The notes below the pieces were generated by a model that did not search any database, was not told the origin of the DNA, and saw nothing but the letters and a program-made list of their open reading frames with translations. A program made the position numbers and the translations under genes. From contig NZ_LMHC01000002.1 of assembly GCF_001427665.1 (NCBI RefSeq), forward strand, positions 121,982-185,981: a DNA stretch of 64,000 nucleotides, read 5' to 3'. This document shows, piece after piece, positions 19,201 to 27,015 of the stretch. The DNA is from Caulobacter sp. Root655. GTDB taxonomy: Bacteria; Pseudomonadota; Alphaproteobacteria; Caulobacterales; Caulobacteraceae. Positions within the stretch are counted from its first letter, which is position 1; the number at the start of each line of letters is the position of its first letter.

Positions 19201-19727
19201 CCCTCTCTCATGGAGAGAGGGAGGGGCCCGCCGCGAAGCGGTGGGAGGGTGAGAGGTTACACCCTCGCCGAACGAAGCACCGCCAGGATGTCGTCCGCCG
19301 TTCCACCGGGATCGGCAAGGACCCGCTCGTTGCGGAACCTCAGAACGATGTAGCCGAACAACTCCAGGATCTCGGTGCGACGACTGTCGTAATCCTCGCG
19401 GCCGTCATGGGTCGGGCCGTCCAGTTCCACGATCACCTTGGCCGCCTCGCAAACGAAATCGGCGAAGTAGCGGTCGATCGCGACCTGCCGCAGGAACTTG
19501 AACCCGCCCAGGCGGCGATTGCGGACGAGGGTCCAGAGCGTTTTCTCGGCCAGGTTTGGTTCTGGCGCAGGCGACGGGCGTTGGCGGTCTTGTCCATCAC
19601 GGGAACATGAATTCAGGCCTTCAGGGCGCTCAACCGAAGAAATGAGAATTTCCCGGTCCACGGTGAAACCTCTCACCCTCCCACCGCCTCTGGCGGCGGG
19701 CCCCTCCCTCTCTCAAAGAGAGAGGGG
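19201..19727. mobile_element. DUF559 gene flanked by inverted palindromic repeats
   Basis: Left end: hairpin A (ccctctctc-atgga-gagagggagggg, 19201-19226), hairpin B (cccgccgc-gaa-gcggtggg, 19227-19245), then agggtgagaggtt (19246-19258). Right end in inverse orientation: aacctctcaccct (19667-19679), B' (cccaccgcc-tct-ggcggcggg) and A' (ccctctctc-aaaga-gagagggg, ending 19727). The broken DUF559 gene fills the space between. The stop codon of the gene touches the left repeat. This has the form of an element with terminal inverted repeats, but mobility is inferred. No target-site duplication was identified. Confidence 0.7.
19257..19600 (-). pseudogene. DUF559 (Vsr-like endonuclease fold) protein, frameshifted
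   Basis: The C-terminal part reads LAEKTLWTLVRNRRLGG, then FKFLRQVAIDRYFADFVCEA, KVIVELDGPTHDGREDYD and ILELFGYIVLRFRNERVL, which is the complete DUF559 pattern (DF-V...ElDG-H...yD..R...l...Gy-vlRF-N). The proper N-terminus, MDKTANARRLRQNQT, lies in a different frame starting at ATG 19597 (GTG 19600 directly before). Adding one base near 19553-19556 would join the two as NQTLAEKTLW, the normal family sequence. The frame that reads through to a GTG at 19676 inside the repeat is therefore an artefact of the frameshift. DUF559 proteins have a restriction-endonuclease-like fold. Either a real pseudogene or a sequencing error. Confidence 0.75.
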
Positions 19728-20324
19728 TTTCGCGCGCGCACCTCCGACCAGGGGGACAGGCGGCGCTCTATCCCCGCCGGCGCCGCCAAGAACCCCAACC
19801 CTTTCAACGTTCTGAAAAATAATCAGCGTCACCATCGCTGGCGTATCCACAACCACCCCCATACTGATCGCTGTCTCCGTCGCGGAGGAGGGCGCTTGGT
19901 ACCGACCCGAAGCGGCGATGGAGATGGAACCGAGCGGGGCCGCCAGACTGGGCGCGCGGGTCGGATCAGGTCGAGGGTCTCAGAAGGATCCCAGGCTTGA
20001 GACGGACGAGCGTCGGATCTGGCGGGTCGACGGGGTCGGGAGGTTCAAACCGGCCTGTTCCAGGATCTGTCGGAGTCGCCGACGGCCCCTTCCGGGCGAC
20101 TTTGATCCTGCCCGTCCGTCCACGCCGAAACGCAAACACAATACTCACGGTCTCCGGGCCTGGCCCGGCCGCTCCGCGCCTCCTCACATTCTCAGCGGGT
20201 TTCCGCGTGAGGCGGCGAAGCCGTGCGCCGGAAACTCGCCGGAATCGTCGGCTCTAAAGCGCTGCTACTTGTCGTCCGCGTCGCGGCGTTCTACGCCGTC
20301 AGACCAGTTCTCTCGGGGATATCC
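19728..20324. other. 597-base stretch without a convincing gene
   Basis: No ORF here has family resemblance; candidate frames (for example 19918-20328) have irregular composition. It contains the structured element at 20142-20225 and the upstream region of the cyclophilin gene at 20325. An AT-richer patch (tctgaaaaataatcagcgtc, about 19810-19830) could be a promoter, but nothing specific was recognised. Confidence 0.5.
20142..20225 (+). ncRNA. candidate structured RNA or repeat element, copy 1
   Basis: From TACTCAC (20142) onward: hairpin H1 CCGGGC-ctg-GCCCGG (20154-20168), conserved gctccgcg, a 12-base linker, hairpin H2 CTCAGCGG-gttt-CCGC-g-TGAG (20191-20211), hairpin H3 CGGC-gaa-GCCG (20213-20223). 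The copy at 35886-35972 has the same order and spacing; its H1 is CCGGAC-ggt-GTCCGG, so one base pair has changed on both sides. That favours a conserved structure. Strand is arbitrary; it may be RNA or a DNA-level repeat. Confidence 0.45.
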
Positions 20325-21140
20325 ATGAAGCTCGCGTCCATCGCCGCCGTCCTGGCGCTTTCCGCGGCCTCCGCCGCCAGCGCCCAAGCGGCTTCAGACT
20401 GGCGGGCGCCCAATCCCGACAACGTGCTGGTGGTCGAGACCAACAAGGGCCGGATCATCGTCGAACTGGTTCCCGAAGTCGCTCCGGCCCACGTCGAGCG
20501 GGTGCGGGATTTGGCCAAGGCCCACTTCTACGACGGCCAGACCTTCTTCCGGGTCATCGACAGCTTCATGGCCCAGACCGGCGACCCGCAGAACAACGGC
20601 CAGGGCGGCTCGGACAAGCCGGACCTGAAGGCCGAGTTCCTGTTCCGCCGCGGCGCCGGCTACGCGCCGCAAGGCAAGATCGGGGCGACCGAGATCGGCT
20701 TCGTCGGGCCGCTGCCGGTCTACAGCCAGAACAGCGCCCTGGCGGCGATGACCGCCGACGGCAAGGTGGCGGCCTGGGGCGCCTTCTGCCCCGGCGTGCT
20801 GGGCATGGCCCGGGCCACCAATCCCGACAGCGCCAACAGCCAGTTCTTCTTCATGCGCCAGCACTACCCGTCGCTGGAGAAGACCTACACCGCCTTCGGT
20901 CGCGCCCTGACCGGCCTGGAGACCATCCGGGCCATCAAGGCCGGCGAACCGGTCGTCGCGCCCCAGGACACGATGACCACCGTGCGCCTGCTGTCCGACA
21001 TCCCGGCCGCCCAGCGCCCGAGCATCCAGGTGATGAACACCGCCAGCCCGGCCTTCACCGCCCTGGTCGACAAGCGCCGCGCCGAGATGGGCGGAGCCTT
21101 CAGCGTCTGCGACGTGACCGTTCCGGTGCAGGTGAAATGA
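20325..21140 (+). CDS. periplasmic peptidyl-prolyl cis-trans isomerase (cyclophilin)
   Basis: A 271-residue protein from the ATG at 20325, with a signal peptide (LASIAAVLALSAASAASAQA). The cyclophilin core begins VLVVETNKGRIIVELVPEVAP. FFRVIDSFMAQTGDP carries the catalytic Arg and the hydrophobic-pocket Phe; SANSQFFFM follows. Compared with the short cyclophilin at 22075, it has an insertion of about 45 residues before SANSQFF and a C-terminal extension ending in one Cys (SVCDVTVP). It would speed proline isomerisation of exported proteins. The stop overlaps the start of the next cyclophilin (ATGA). Confidence 0.9.
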   Translation: MKLASIAAVLALSAASAASAQAASDWRAPNPDNVLVVETNKGRIIVELVPEVAPAHVERVRDLAKAHFYDGQTFFRVIDSFMAQTGDPQNNGQGGSDKPDLKAEFLFRRGAGYAPQGKIGATEIGFVGPLPVYSQNSALAAMTADGKVAAWGAFCPGVLGMARATNPDSANSQFFFMRQHYPSLEKTYTAFGRALTGLETIRAIKAGEPVVAPQDTMTTVRLLSDIPAAQRPSIQVMNTASPAFTALVDKRRAEMGGAFSVCDVTVPVQVK

Positions 21141-21991
21141 TCCGCGCCGCGATCGCCGCTCTGGTCGTCGTCCTCGCCGCCGGCGCCGCCCAGGCCGCGC
21201 CCGGGCCGTCGGCCCCCAAGCCCTCGGCCCCCAAATCTTCGGATTGGCGCACGCCGGCCCCGGAGGACGTGATGGTGATCGACACCAACAAGGGCCGGGT
21301 GATCGTCGAGCTGATCCCGGAGGTCGCGCCCGGCCACGTGGCGCGCCTCCAGGAACTGACCCGCGAGGGCGTCTATGACGGCCGCACCTTCTTCCGGGTC
21401 ATCGACCGCTTCATGGCCCAGACCGGCGACCCGGACAACACCGGGGAGGGCGGCACGAAGAAGCCCAACCTCAAGGCCGAGTTCACCTTCCGCCGCGACG
21501 CCGCGACGCCCTTCGTCGCCGTGGCCGCCCCGGCCGGCACGGAGGTGGGGCTGCTGAAATCCCTGCCGGTCGTCAGCCAGGCCTGGACCTGGGCCGAGGT
21601 CACCTCCGACAAGAAGGTCGCCGCCTGGGGGACCTATTGCCCCGGCGTGATCGGCATGGCCCGCGACGAGGACAACAACTCGGCCAACAGCCAGTTCTTC
21701 CTGATGCGTCAGCCCTATCCGTCGCTCGACAAGCGCTACACGGCCTTCGGGCGGGTGCTGTCGGGCCTGGACGTCGTCCGCGCCATCAAGACCGGCGAGC
21801 CCGTGGCCGCCCCCCAGGACGTCATGCAAGAGGTTCGCCTGCTGTCCGACATCCCGGCCGCCGCGCGTCCCCAGGTCCGCGTCGTCGACACCGCGAGCCC
21901 TTGGTTCAAGGCCGAGGTCGCCGCCAAGCGGGCCGCCAGGGGCGCCGACTTCTCGGTCTGCGACATCGATCTGCCGGCTGAAGTTAAGTAA
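21137..21991 (+). CDS. second periplasmic peptidyl-prolyl cis-trans isomerase
   Basis: A 284-residue paralogue of the preceding protein, overlapping it by four bases and so translationally coupled. Signal peptide IAALVVVLAAGAAQA, a Pro/Lys/Ser linker, then the cyclophilin core (VMVIDTNKGRVIVELIPEVAP, FFRVIDRFMAQTGDP, SANSQFFLM). It shares the insertion before SANSQFF and the C-terminal SVCDIDLP with its neighbour. The pair clearly arose by tandem duplication. Confidence 0.9.
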   Translation: MIRAAIAALVVVLAAGAAQAAPGPSAPKPSAPKSSDWRTPAPEDVMVIDTNKGRVIVELIPEVAPGHVARLQELTREGVYDGRTFFRVIDRFMAQTGDPDNTGEGGTKKPNLKAEFTFRRDAATPFVAVAAPAGTEVGLLKSLPVVSQAWTWAEVTSDKKVAAWGTYCPGVIGMARDEDNNSANSQFFLMRQPYPSLDKRYTAFGRVLSGLDVVRAIKTGEPVAAPQDVMQEVRLLSDIPAAARPQVRVVDTASPWFKAEVAAKRAARGADFSVCDIDLPAEVK

Positions 21992-22074
21992 CTGGGCGTG
22001 CGATCGTTCGCAGGCGGGTTTCCTCCGTACCCGAAAGCAAGCTAGAAGCCCTGCGACTCCTCAACTCCGAAGGG

Positions 22075-22548
22075 ATGACCATGTCGGCCGACCTCGAAAA
22101 CACCCTGATCCTGACGCTCGAAGGCGGTCCGGTCACCATCACGCTTCGCCCCGACCTAGCGCCCGGCCATGTCGAGCGCATCAAGGAACTGGTCCGCGAG
22201 GGCTTCTATGACGGCGTGGTGTTCCACCGCGTGATCCCGGGCTTCATGGCCCAGGGCGGCGACCCGACCGGCACCGGCCGCGGCGGTTCGGCCAAGCCGG
22301 ACATCAAGGCCGAGTTCTCGAAGGAGCCGCACGTGCGCGGCGTCTGCTCGATGGCCCGCACCCCCGATCCGAACTCGGCCAACAGCCAGTTCTTCATCGT
22401 CTTCGACGACGCCACCTTCCTCGACAACCAGTACACCGTCTGGGGCCAGGTGACCGACGGCATGGACCTGGTCGACGCCCTGCCGGCCGGCGAACCGCCC
22501 CGCGCCCCGGGCAAGATCGTCAGCGCCAAGATCGCCGCCGACGCGTAA
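22075..22548 (+). CDS. cytoplasmic peptidyl-prolyl cis-trans isomerase (PpiB type)
   Basis: A 157-residue single-domain cyclophilin with no signal peptide. The catalytic region is GVVFHRVIPGFMAQGGDP (about residues 43-60), followed by GRGGS and MARTPDPNSANSQFFIV. Size and sequence match the E. coli PpiB class. It begins 83 bases after the second periplasmic paralogue and ends at a strong terminator. The start is ATG at 22075; the next Met codon at 22081 is possible and would remove two residues. Confidence 0.92.
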   Translation: MTMSADLENTLILTLEGGPVTITLRPDLAPGHVERIKELVREGFYDGVVFHRVIPGFMAQGGDPTGTGRGGSAKPDIKAEFSKEPHVRGVCSMARTPDPNSANSQFFIVFDDATFLDNQYTVWGQVTDGMDLVDALPAGEPPRAPGKIVSAKIAADA

Positions 22549-22564
22549 GACCAAAGACCAGAAG

Positions 22565-22589
22565 GGCCCCGGGAAACCGGGGCCTTTTT
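22565..22589 (+). terminator. terminator of the cyclophilin cluster
   Basis: GGCCCCGG, loop gaaa, CCGGGGCC, followed by five T. It begins 17 bases after the stop of the third cyclophilin gene. Confidence 0.95.
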
Positions 22590-22611
22590 CTTGGTCGCTT
22601 TCCGCGTCGCC

Positions 22612-23589
22612 TCAGCGTGTCAGCGTCACCACCACCGGACGGTGGTCGGAACCCAGCACCGGGCCACGCTCGACCTTCACCGTCTTCCAGGCCTTGCCGG
22701 CATAGACGTGGTCAATTGGCAGGATCGGGAAGGGCGCGCTGGCCAGGCGTGAAAAGGCGCCGCTGGGCCAACTGGCCAGGGCCCGCGTCCGGCGCTCCAG
22801 CCCCAGGGCCTTGTCCTGGCGGCGCAGGCTGAACGACCAGGGCGTCGAGTTGAAGTCGCCAGCGACGATCGTGGTGTCCTTCGGGAACGACGCGATCTTC
22901 TGGGCGAGCAGCCGGCTCTGCGCCTGCTGCACGCCGGCCGGGACGGGCCAGGCGAAGTGCGTGGCCACCACGGTGAAGTCGCCGGCCGGATGGCGCAGCG
23001 TCGCCCAGGCCCCGGCCAGGCCCCGGCCGTCCTGGTAGAAGCCGCGCCGCCGGACCATGGGCCACCGGCTGAGAATCCAGGTGTCGCAGGTGCGCAGGCC
23101 GTCGCAGGACACCTTGTACGGATAGGTCTTGCCCAGGCGCTTCTGGATGCGCCAGGAGTCGGGGCCGGCGCTCTCCTCGAGCATCAGCACGTCGGCGTTC
23201 TGGGCCTGGATCCATCGAAGGGTCGCTTCCGGATCGTCGTTCTCGGCCCAGACGTTGAACTGGACCAGCTTCAGCGTGGTCCCCTCCGCCTTGGCCGGCT
23301 TGCGCATCGCGGCCGCCAGTTCCGGAGCCATCAGTCCGCCGGTGACGGCCACCGTCACCAGCGCCAGCGCCAGCACCACTCGGCGCTCCTCGCCGCGCGT
23401 CACGATCGCGCCCAGGATCGCCGCGGCCAGGCCAAGGCACAGCCACACCGGCGTCAGGTGGGTGAGCGCGTCGAGCCTGTCGCTGAACGCGCCGCCCAGG
23501 CAGGCCAGGGCGAGCAGGGCGCCGATCAAGGCCAGCATGAGCGCGGTGCCGCGCACGAGGAGGTCGGCAAGGTGCAGGATCAGGCGCAT
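22612..23589 (-). CDS. membrane-anchored endonuclease/exonuclease/phosphatase family protein
   Basis: A 325-residue protein. Three hydrophobic segments occupy residues 1-95 (around 12-32, 44-62 and 70-90). The EEP fold starts LKLVQFNVWAEND (about 106-118), with DVLMLEESAG, VVATHFAWP, VAGDFNSTPWS and the terminal SDHRPVVV carrying the metal-binding and catalytic His, Asp and Asn residues. The enzyme domain probably faces the periplasm. Members of the superfamily cleave phosphodiesters or phosphomonoesters of nucleic acids, lipids or inositol phosphates; the substrate here is unknown. Confidence 0.85.
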   Translation of the reverse strand: MRLILHLADLLVRGTALMLALIGALLALACLGGAFSDRLDALTHLTPVWLCLGLAAAILGAIVTRGEERRVVLALALVTVAVTGGLMAPELAAAMRKPAKAEGTTLKLVQFNVWAENDDPEATLRWIQAQNADVLMLEESAGPDSWRIQKRLGKTYPYKVSCDGLRTCDTWILSRWPMVRRRGFYQDGRGLAGAWATLRHPAGDFTVVATHFAWPVPAGVQQAQSRLLAQKIASFPKDTTIVAGDFNSTPWSFSLRRQDKALGLERRTRALASWPSGAFSRLASAPFPILPIDHVYAGKAWKTVKVERGPVLGSDHRPVVVTLTR

Positions 23590-23631
23590 GGCGGGCCCCT
23601 TAGCATGCTCGGGCGCGGGTCGCTCGCCTCC

Positions 23632-23733
23632 AGAGCGTTTCCCGACCTGATTGCATCAGGCCGGGGCTCTAGATTTTTGTCTTGGCGCATTTTCTTCACG
23701 CGAACCGGGAGCCACTTCGCTCGAAAATGCTCT
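23632..23733. repeat. composite palindromic repeat, full copy
   Basis: Two joined palindromic parts: agagcgtttcccgacctg...ccggggctct (23632-23670) and a part starting ttttgtcttggcgcattttc and ending ctcgaaaatgctct (23675-23733). The second part recurs in inverse orientation at 62976-63034. The form is familiar from intergenic regions of many alphaproteobacteria. Its last bases supply part of the stop codon of the lipoprotein gene that starts at 24328. Confidence 0.85.
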
Positions 23734-24328
23734 ACTCGCCGCCGAAATACTTGAAGGTGATATTGCGAAATTGCCGGCCGCCGACCTGCAGGCCGCCCTT
23801 GAGGACGGGCTGGGGCTCGCCGGGTCCGGCGGCCTTGGCGGCCTTCAGCGCGTCCAGATCGAAGGCGCCGGAGAAGGTCACTTCCCCGACCTGGGGATCG
23901 ACCCCGTGGAAGCTGACCTCGCGCCCGTCGACCCGGTAGGCGGTGGGCATCACCCGCAGCGAGACCGTGTGATAGGTCTGGCCCAGCTCGTTCTCGGCCT
24001 TCGGACTGGTGACGTCCTCGAACTCGATGAAGATCGGCGCGTAGGTGGCGGGACGCTTGCCGGACTCCCAGTCGGCGAAGTCGCTGGCCTGGCCGATGTT
24101 GAGGGAGGTCAGTTTCAGGTTCCCGGCCTGGACGACGGCGTCGGTGAAATAATAGCCGAGGCTGTCCAGCCCTGGGTCATGGGCGAAGGTCACCGGGGCG
24201 GGCGCCGCAGCCGGGGTCGCCGACGCGGCCGGCGAGATTTCCGCCCGCTTGGTCTCGGTGGAGGGCTTGCAGGCGGCCAGCAGCAGGCAGGCGGTCAGGA
24301 CCGACAGGCGGCGACAGGTGACGATCAT
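23732..24328 (-). CDS. putative lipoprotein
   Basis: A 198-residue protein from the ATG at 24328, preceded by ggggggaa on the coding strand. The signal peptide MIVTCRRLSVLTACLLLAAC ends in the lipobox LAAC, so Cys20 would be lipidated. After a Ser/Pro/Ala linker, the mature part has regular beta-strand-like segments (GNLKLTSLNIGQ, PIFIEFEDV, YHTVSLRVMPTAYRVDG). It ends RNITFKYFGGE. No family recognised. The stop codon overlaps the edge of a palindromic repeat, so the C-terminus may have been set by that insertion. Confidence 0.7.
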   Translation of the reverse strand: MIVTCRRLSVLTACLLLAACKPSTETKRAEISPAASATPAAAPAPVTFAHDPGLDSLGYYFTDAVVQAGNLKLTSLNIGQASDFADWESGKRPATYAPIFIEFEDVTSPKAENELGQTYHTVSLRVMPTAYRVDGREVSFHGVDPQVGEVTFSGAFDLDALKAAKAAGPGEPQPVLKGGLQVGGRQFRNITFKYFGGE

Positions 24329-24469
24329 GGTTCCCCCCGGAATATACGTCGAGCCGCAGGATGGCGGCTTGGGCCGGGGTTTGTCCATCAAAGCTTGGCC
24401 CCGAGCTTTGGACGGCGCGACGCCTCAGCGCTTGACCTCGCCGCCCCGTCGTGGCCTTGAAGCCGCCCC

Positions 24470-25588
24470 ATGCGCCTGTCCGACTTCGATTTCCACCTGC
24501 CCGACGAGGCGATCGCCCTGCGGCCGGCCGAGCCGCGGGATTCCGCGCGCCTGCTCGTCGTTAGGCCCCATGGCGAAATGGGCGAGGGCCTGGCCGATCA
24601 CGTTGTCCGCGAGCTGCCCGACTTCCTGCGTCCCGGCGACGCCCTGGTGTTCAACGACACGCGGGTGATCCCGGCCCGGTTGATGGGCCTGCGGGCCGGC
24701 CGCGACACCGGCGGCGGCGACGGCTCGCCGGTGGCGGTCGAAGCGACCCTGCATCGCCGCGTGGCCCCGGACCGCTGGAACGCCTTCATGCGGCCCGGCA
24801 AGCGCCTGAAGGTCGGCGACCGCATCGCCTTCGGCCACGACAGTGATCGCGCCTGCCAGGCCGGCATGCTGGACGCCACCGTGGCCGCCAAGCACGAGGG
24901 CGGTGAGATCGAGCTGGCCTTCGACTTCGCCGGCGTCGACCTCGACCTGGCCGTCGCCGCGCACGGCGAGATGCCGCTGCCGCCCTATATCGCCGCCAAG
25001 CGGGCCGAGGACGACCGCGACCGGGCCGACTACCAGACCGTCTACGCCCGCGAGGACGGCTCGGTGGCCGCCCCGACCGCCGGCCTGCACTTCACCCCCG
25101 ACCTGCTGCAGCGCCTGAAGGCCAAGGGCGTGTCGCTGCACTTCGTCACCCTGCATGTCGGGGCCGGCACCTTCCTGCCGGTCAAGACCGACGTGGTCGC
25201 CGAGCACCGCATGCACGCCGAGTTCGGCGAGGTGCCGGCCGGGGTGGCCGAGGCCCTGAACGCCACGCGCGCGGCCGGCGGCCGCATCGTCTGCGTCGGC
25301 ACCACCTCGCTACGGCTGCTAGAGAGCGCCACGGGCGAGGACGGCGTCGTGCGGCCGTTCGCCGACGAGACGGCGATCTTCATCACCCCCGGTTACCGCT
25401 TCCGCGCCGCCGACGTGCTGATGACCAACTTCCATCTGCCCAAGTCGACCCTGTTCATGCTGGTCAGCGCCTTCGCCGGCCAGGCGACCATGAAGGCGGC
25501 CTATGAGCATGCGATCGCCACCGGCTATCGCTTCTATTCCTATGGCGACGGCAGCCTGCTGTTCCGCGCCGATCTAGAGCAAGCCTGA
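24470..25588 (+). CDS. queA: S-adenosylmethionine:tRNA ribosyltransferase-isomerase
   Basis: A 372-residue protein starting [20 protein letters not shown]. Conserved segments are [35 protein letters not shown] and [19 protein letters not shown]. QueA transfers the ribosyl part of S-adenosylmethionine to preQ1 in tRNA, forming epoxyqueuosine at the wobble position of GUN anticodons. It overlaps tgt by one base (TGATG), the usual queA-tgt order. Confidence 0.97.
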   Translation: MRLSDFDFHLPDEAIALRPAEPRDSARLLVVRPHGEMGEGLADHVVRELPDFLRPGDALVFNDTRVIPARLMGLRAGRDTGGGDGSPVAVEATLHRRVAPDRWNAFMRPGKRLKVGDRIAFGHDSDRACQAGMLDATVAAKHEGGEIELAFDFAGVDLDLAVAAHGEMPLPPYIAAKRAEDDRDRADYQTVYAREDGSVAAPTAGLHFTPDLLQRLKAKGVSLHFVTLHVGAGTFLPVKTDVVAEHRMHAEFGEVPAGVAEALNATRAAGGRIVCVGTTSLRLLESATGEDGVVRPFADETAIFITPGYRFRAADVLMTNFHLPKSTLFMLVSAFAGQATMKAAYEHAIATGYRFYSYGDGSLLFRADLEQA

Positions 25589-26703
25589 TGGTCGCCTTTC
25601 CCTTCGAGATCTCCGCTGTCGACGGCGCGGCCCGCACCGGGGTGCTGAAGACCCCGCGCGGCGACATCCGCACCCCGGCCTTCATGCCGGTGGGCACGGC
25701 GGCGACGGTCAAGGCGATGACCGTCGACCAGGTCAAGGACACCGGCGCCGACATCATCCTGGGCAACACCTACCACCTGATGCTGCGGCCGACGGCCGAG
25801 CGCGTGAAGCGCCTGGGCGGTCTTCACAAGTTCATGCGCTGGGACAAGCCGATCCTCACCGACAGCGGCGGCTTCCAGGTGATGAGTCTGTCGGGGATCA
25901 GCAAGGTCACCGAAGAAGCCGTCACCTTCGCCAGCCACATCGACGGCTCCAAGCACGTGCTGAGCCCCGAACGGTCGATGGAGATCCAGGCCGACCTGCT
26001 GGGCAGCGACATCGTCATGCAACTGGACGAGTGCGTCGCCTGGCCGGCCGAGGAGGCGAGGGCGCGGCAGGGCATGGAGCTGTCAGCCCGCTGGGGGCTG
26101 CGCTCCAAGACGGCGTTCGGCACGCGCGACACCCAGGCCCTGTTCGGCATCCAGCAGGGCTCGACCTTCCGGAACCTGCGTCAGGAGTCGTCCGAACGTT
26201 TGCAGGAGATCGGCTTCGACGGCTACGCCCTGGGCGGGCTTGCGGTGGGCGAGGGCCATGAGGCGATGTGCGAGGTGCTGGACTACGCGCCGGCCATGCT
26301 GCCCGCCGACCGGCCGCGCTACCTGATGGGGGTCGGCAAGCCGATCGACCTGGTCGAGGCGGTCTATCGCGGCGTCGACATGTTCGACTGCGTGCTGCCC
26401 ACCCGCTCGGGCCGCCACGGCCAGGCCTGGACCTGGGACGGGGCGATTAACATCAAGAACGCCCGCTACGCCGACGACGAGGACCCTCTGGACCCCACCA
26501 GCGACTGCTCGGCCAGTCGCGACTATTCCAAGGCCTATCTGCGCCACCTGTTCAAGGCCGAGGAGATCCTGGGCCAGGTGCTGCTGTCGTGGCACAACAT
26601 CGCCTTCTTCCAGGCCCTGACGGCGGCCATGCGCGCCGCCATCGCCGAAGGCCGGTTCGAGGCGTTCCGCCGGGACTTCGCGGCGCGTCAGCGGGGCGGG
26701 TAG
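25588..26703 (+). CDS. tgt: tRNA-guanine transglycosylase
   Basis: A 371-residue TIM-barrel enzyme that replaces the wobble guanine with preQ1. The active-site Asp region is [11 protein letters not shown]; the nucleophile Asp is in [15 protein letters not shown], with GGLAVGE also present. Oddity: the bacterial zinc site normally reads C-x-C-x2-C before the R-x-Y-S-x-A-Y motif. Here it reads [13 protein letters not shown], so two of three cysteines are serine, while the fourth ligand (His in SWHNIAFF) is kept. See findings. Start at ATG 25588, coupled to queA. Confidence 0.95.
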   Translation: MVAFPFEISAVDGAARTGVLKTPRGDIRTPAFMPVGTAATVKAMTVDQVKDTGADIILGNTYHLMLRPTAERVKRLGGLHKFMRWDKPILTDSGGFQVMSLSGISKVTEEAVTFASHIDGSKHVLSPERSMEIQADLLGSDIVMQLDECVAWPAEEARARQGMELSARWGLRSKTAFGTRDTQALFGIQQGSTFRNLRQESSERLQEIGFDGYALGGLAVGEGHEAMCEVLDYAPAMLPADRPRYLMGVGKPIDLVEAVYRGVDMFDCVLPTRSGRHGQAWTWDGAINIKNARYADDEDPLDPTSDCSASRDYSKAYLRHLFKAEEILGQVLLSWHNIAFFQALTAAMRAAIAEGRFEAFRRDFAARQRGG

Positions 26704-27015
26704 GGGCGTAGCCATACCTCGTGGCTGGCTGAAGCGCCTCATCGATCACGCGGAGAGCAGCGTCTCCGAAGGCCTGCCATGGGTGGTTAGCGCACGTTAG
26801 CCGGCACGACCTGGAACCCCTTGTATCTGGATCATGGCGCTTCAGCGCCATGATCCAGATACAAGGGGAATTTAAGGTCCGCTCAGGGTCGATTCCTCCC
26901 ATTGGCTCCCTCGCCAAAGCCAGACGTTTCCGAGAGCGATTAACCCCGGCCGACCTTGAATTGAAGCCGGCGCAACCCGCCGTCCGTCGGTCCGCTCCAA
27001 CATCGAGCGAGCCCG
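26704..27015. other. 312-base intergenic stretch
   Basis: Between tgt and the convergent lipoprotein gene. It contains the long perfect palindrome at 26817-26868 and otherwise nothing I recognise. Confidence 0.5.
26817..26868. repeat. perfect 24-base inverted repeat
   Basis: Arm 26817-26840 (ccccttgtatctggatcatg then gcgc), loop ttca, arm 26845-26868, with no mismatch. It begins 113 bases after the tgt stop. It could serve as a bidirectional terminator between the convergent genes, but the stem is far longer than usual and no T-run follows. No second copy was seen in the window. Confidence 0.85.

Noticed and set aside
19597..19676. N-terminal extension of the DUF559 frame to a GTG in the repeat
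   Set aside because: It is created by the frameshift; the family-like N-terminus lies in another frame.
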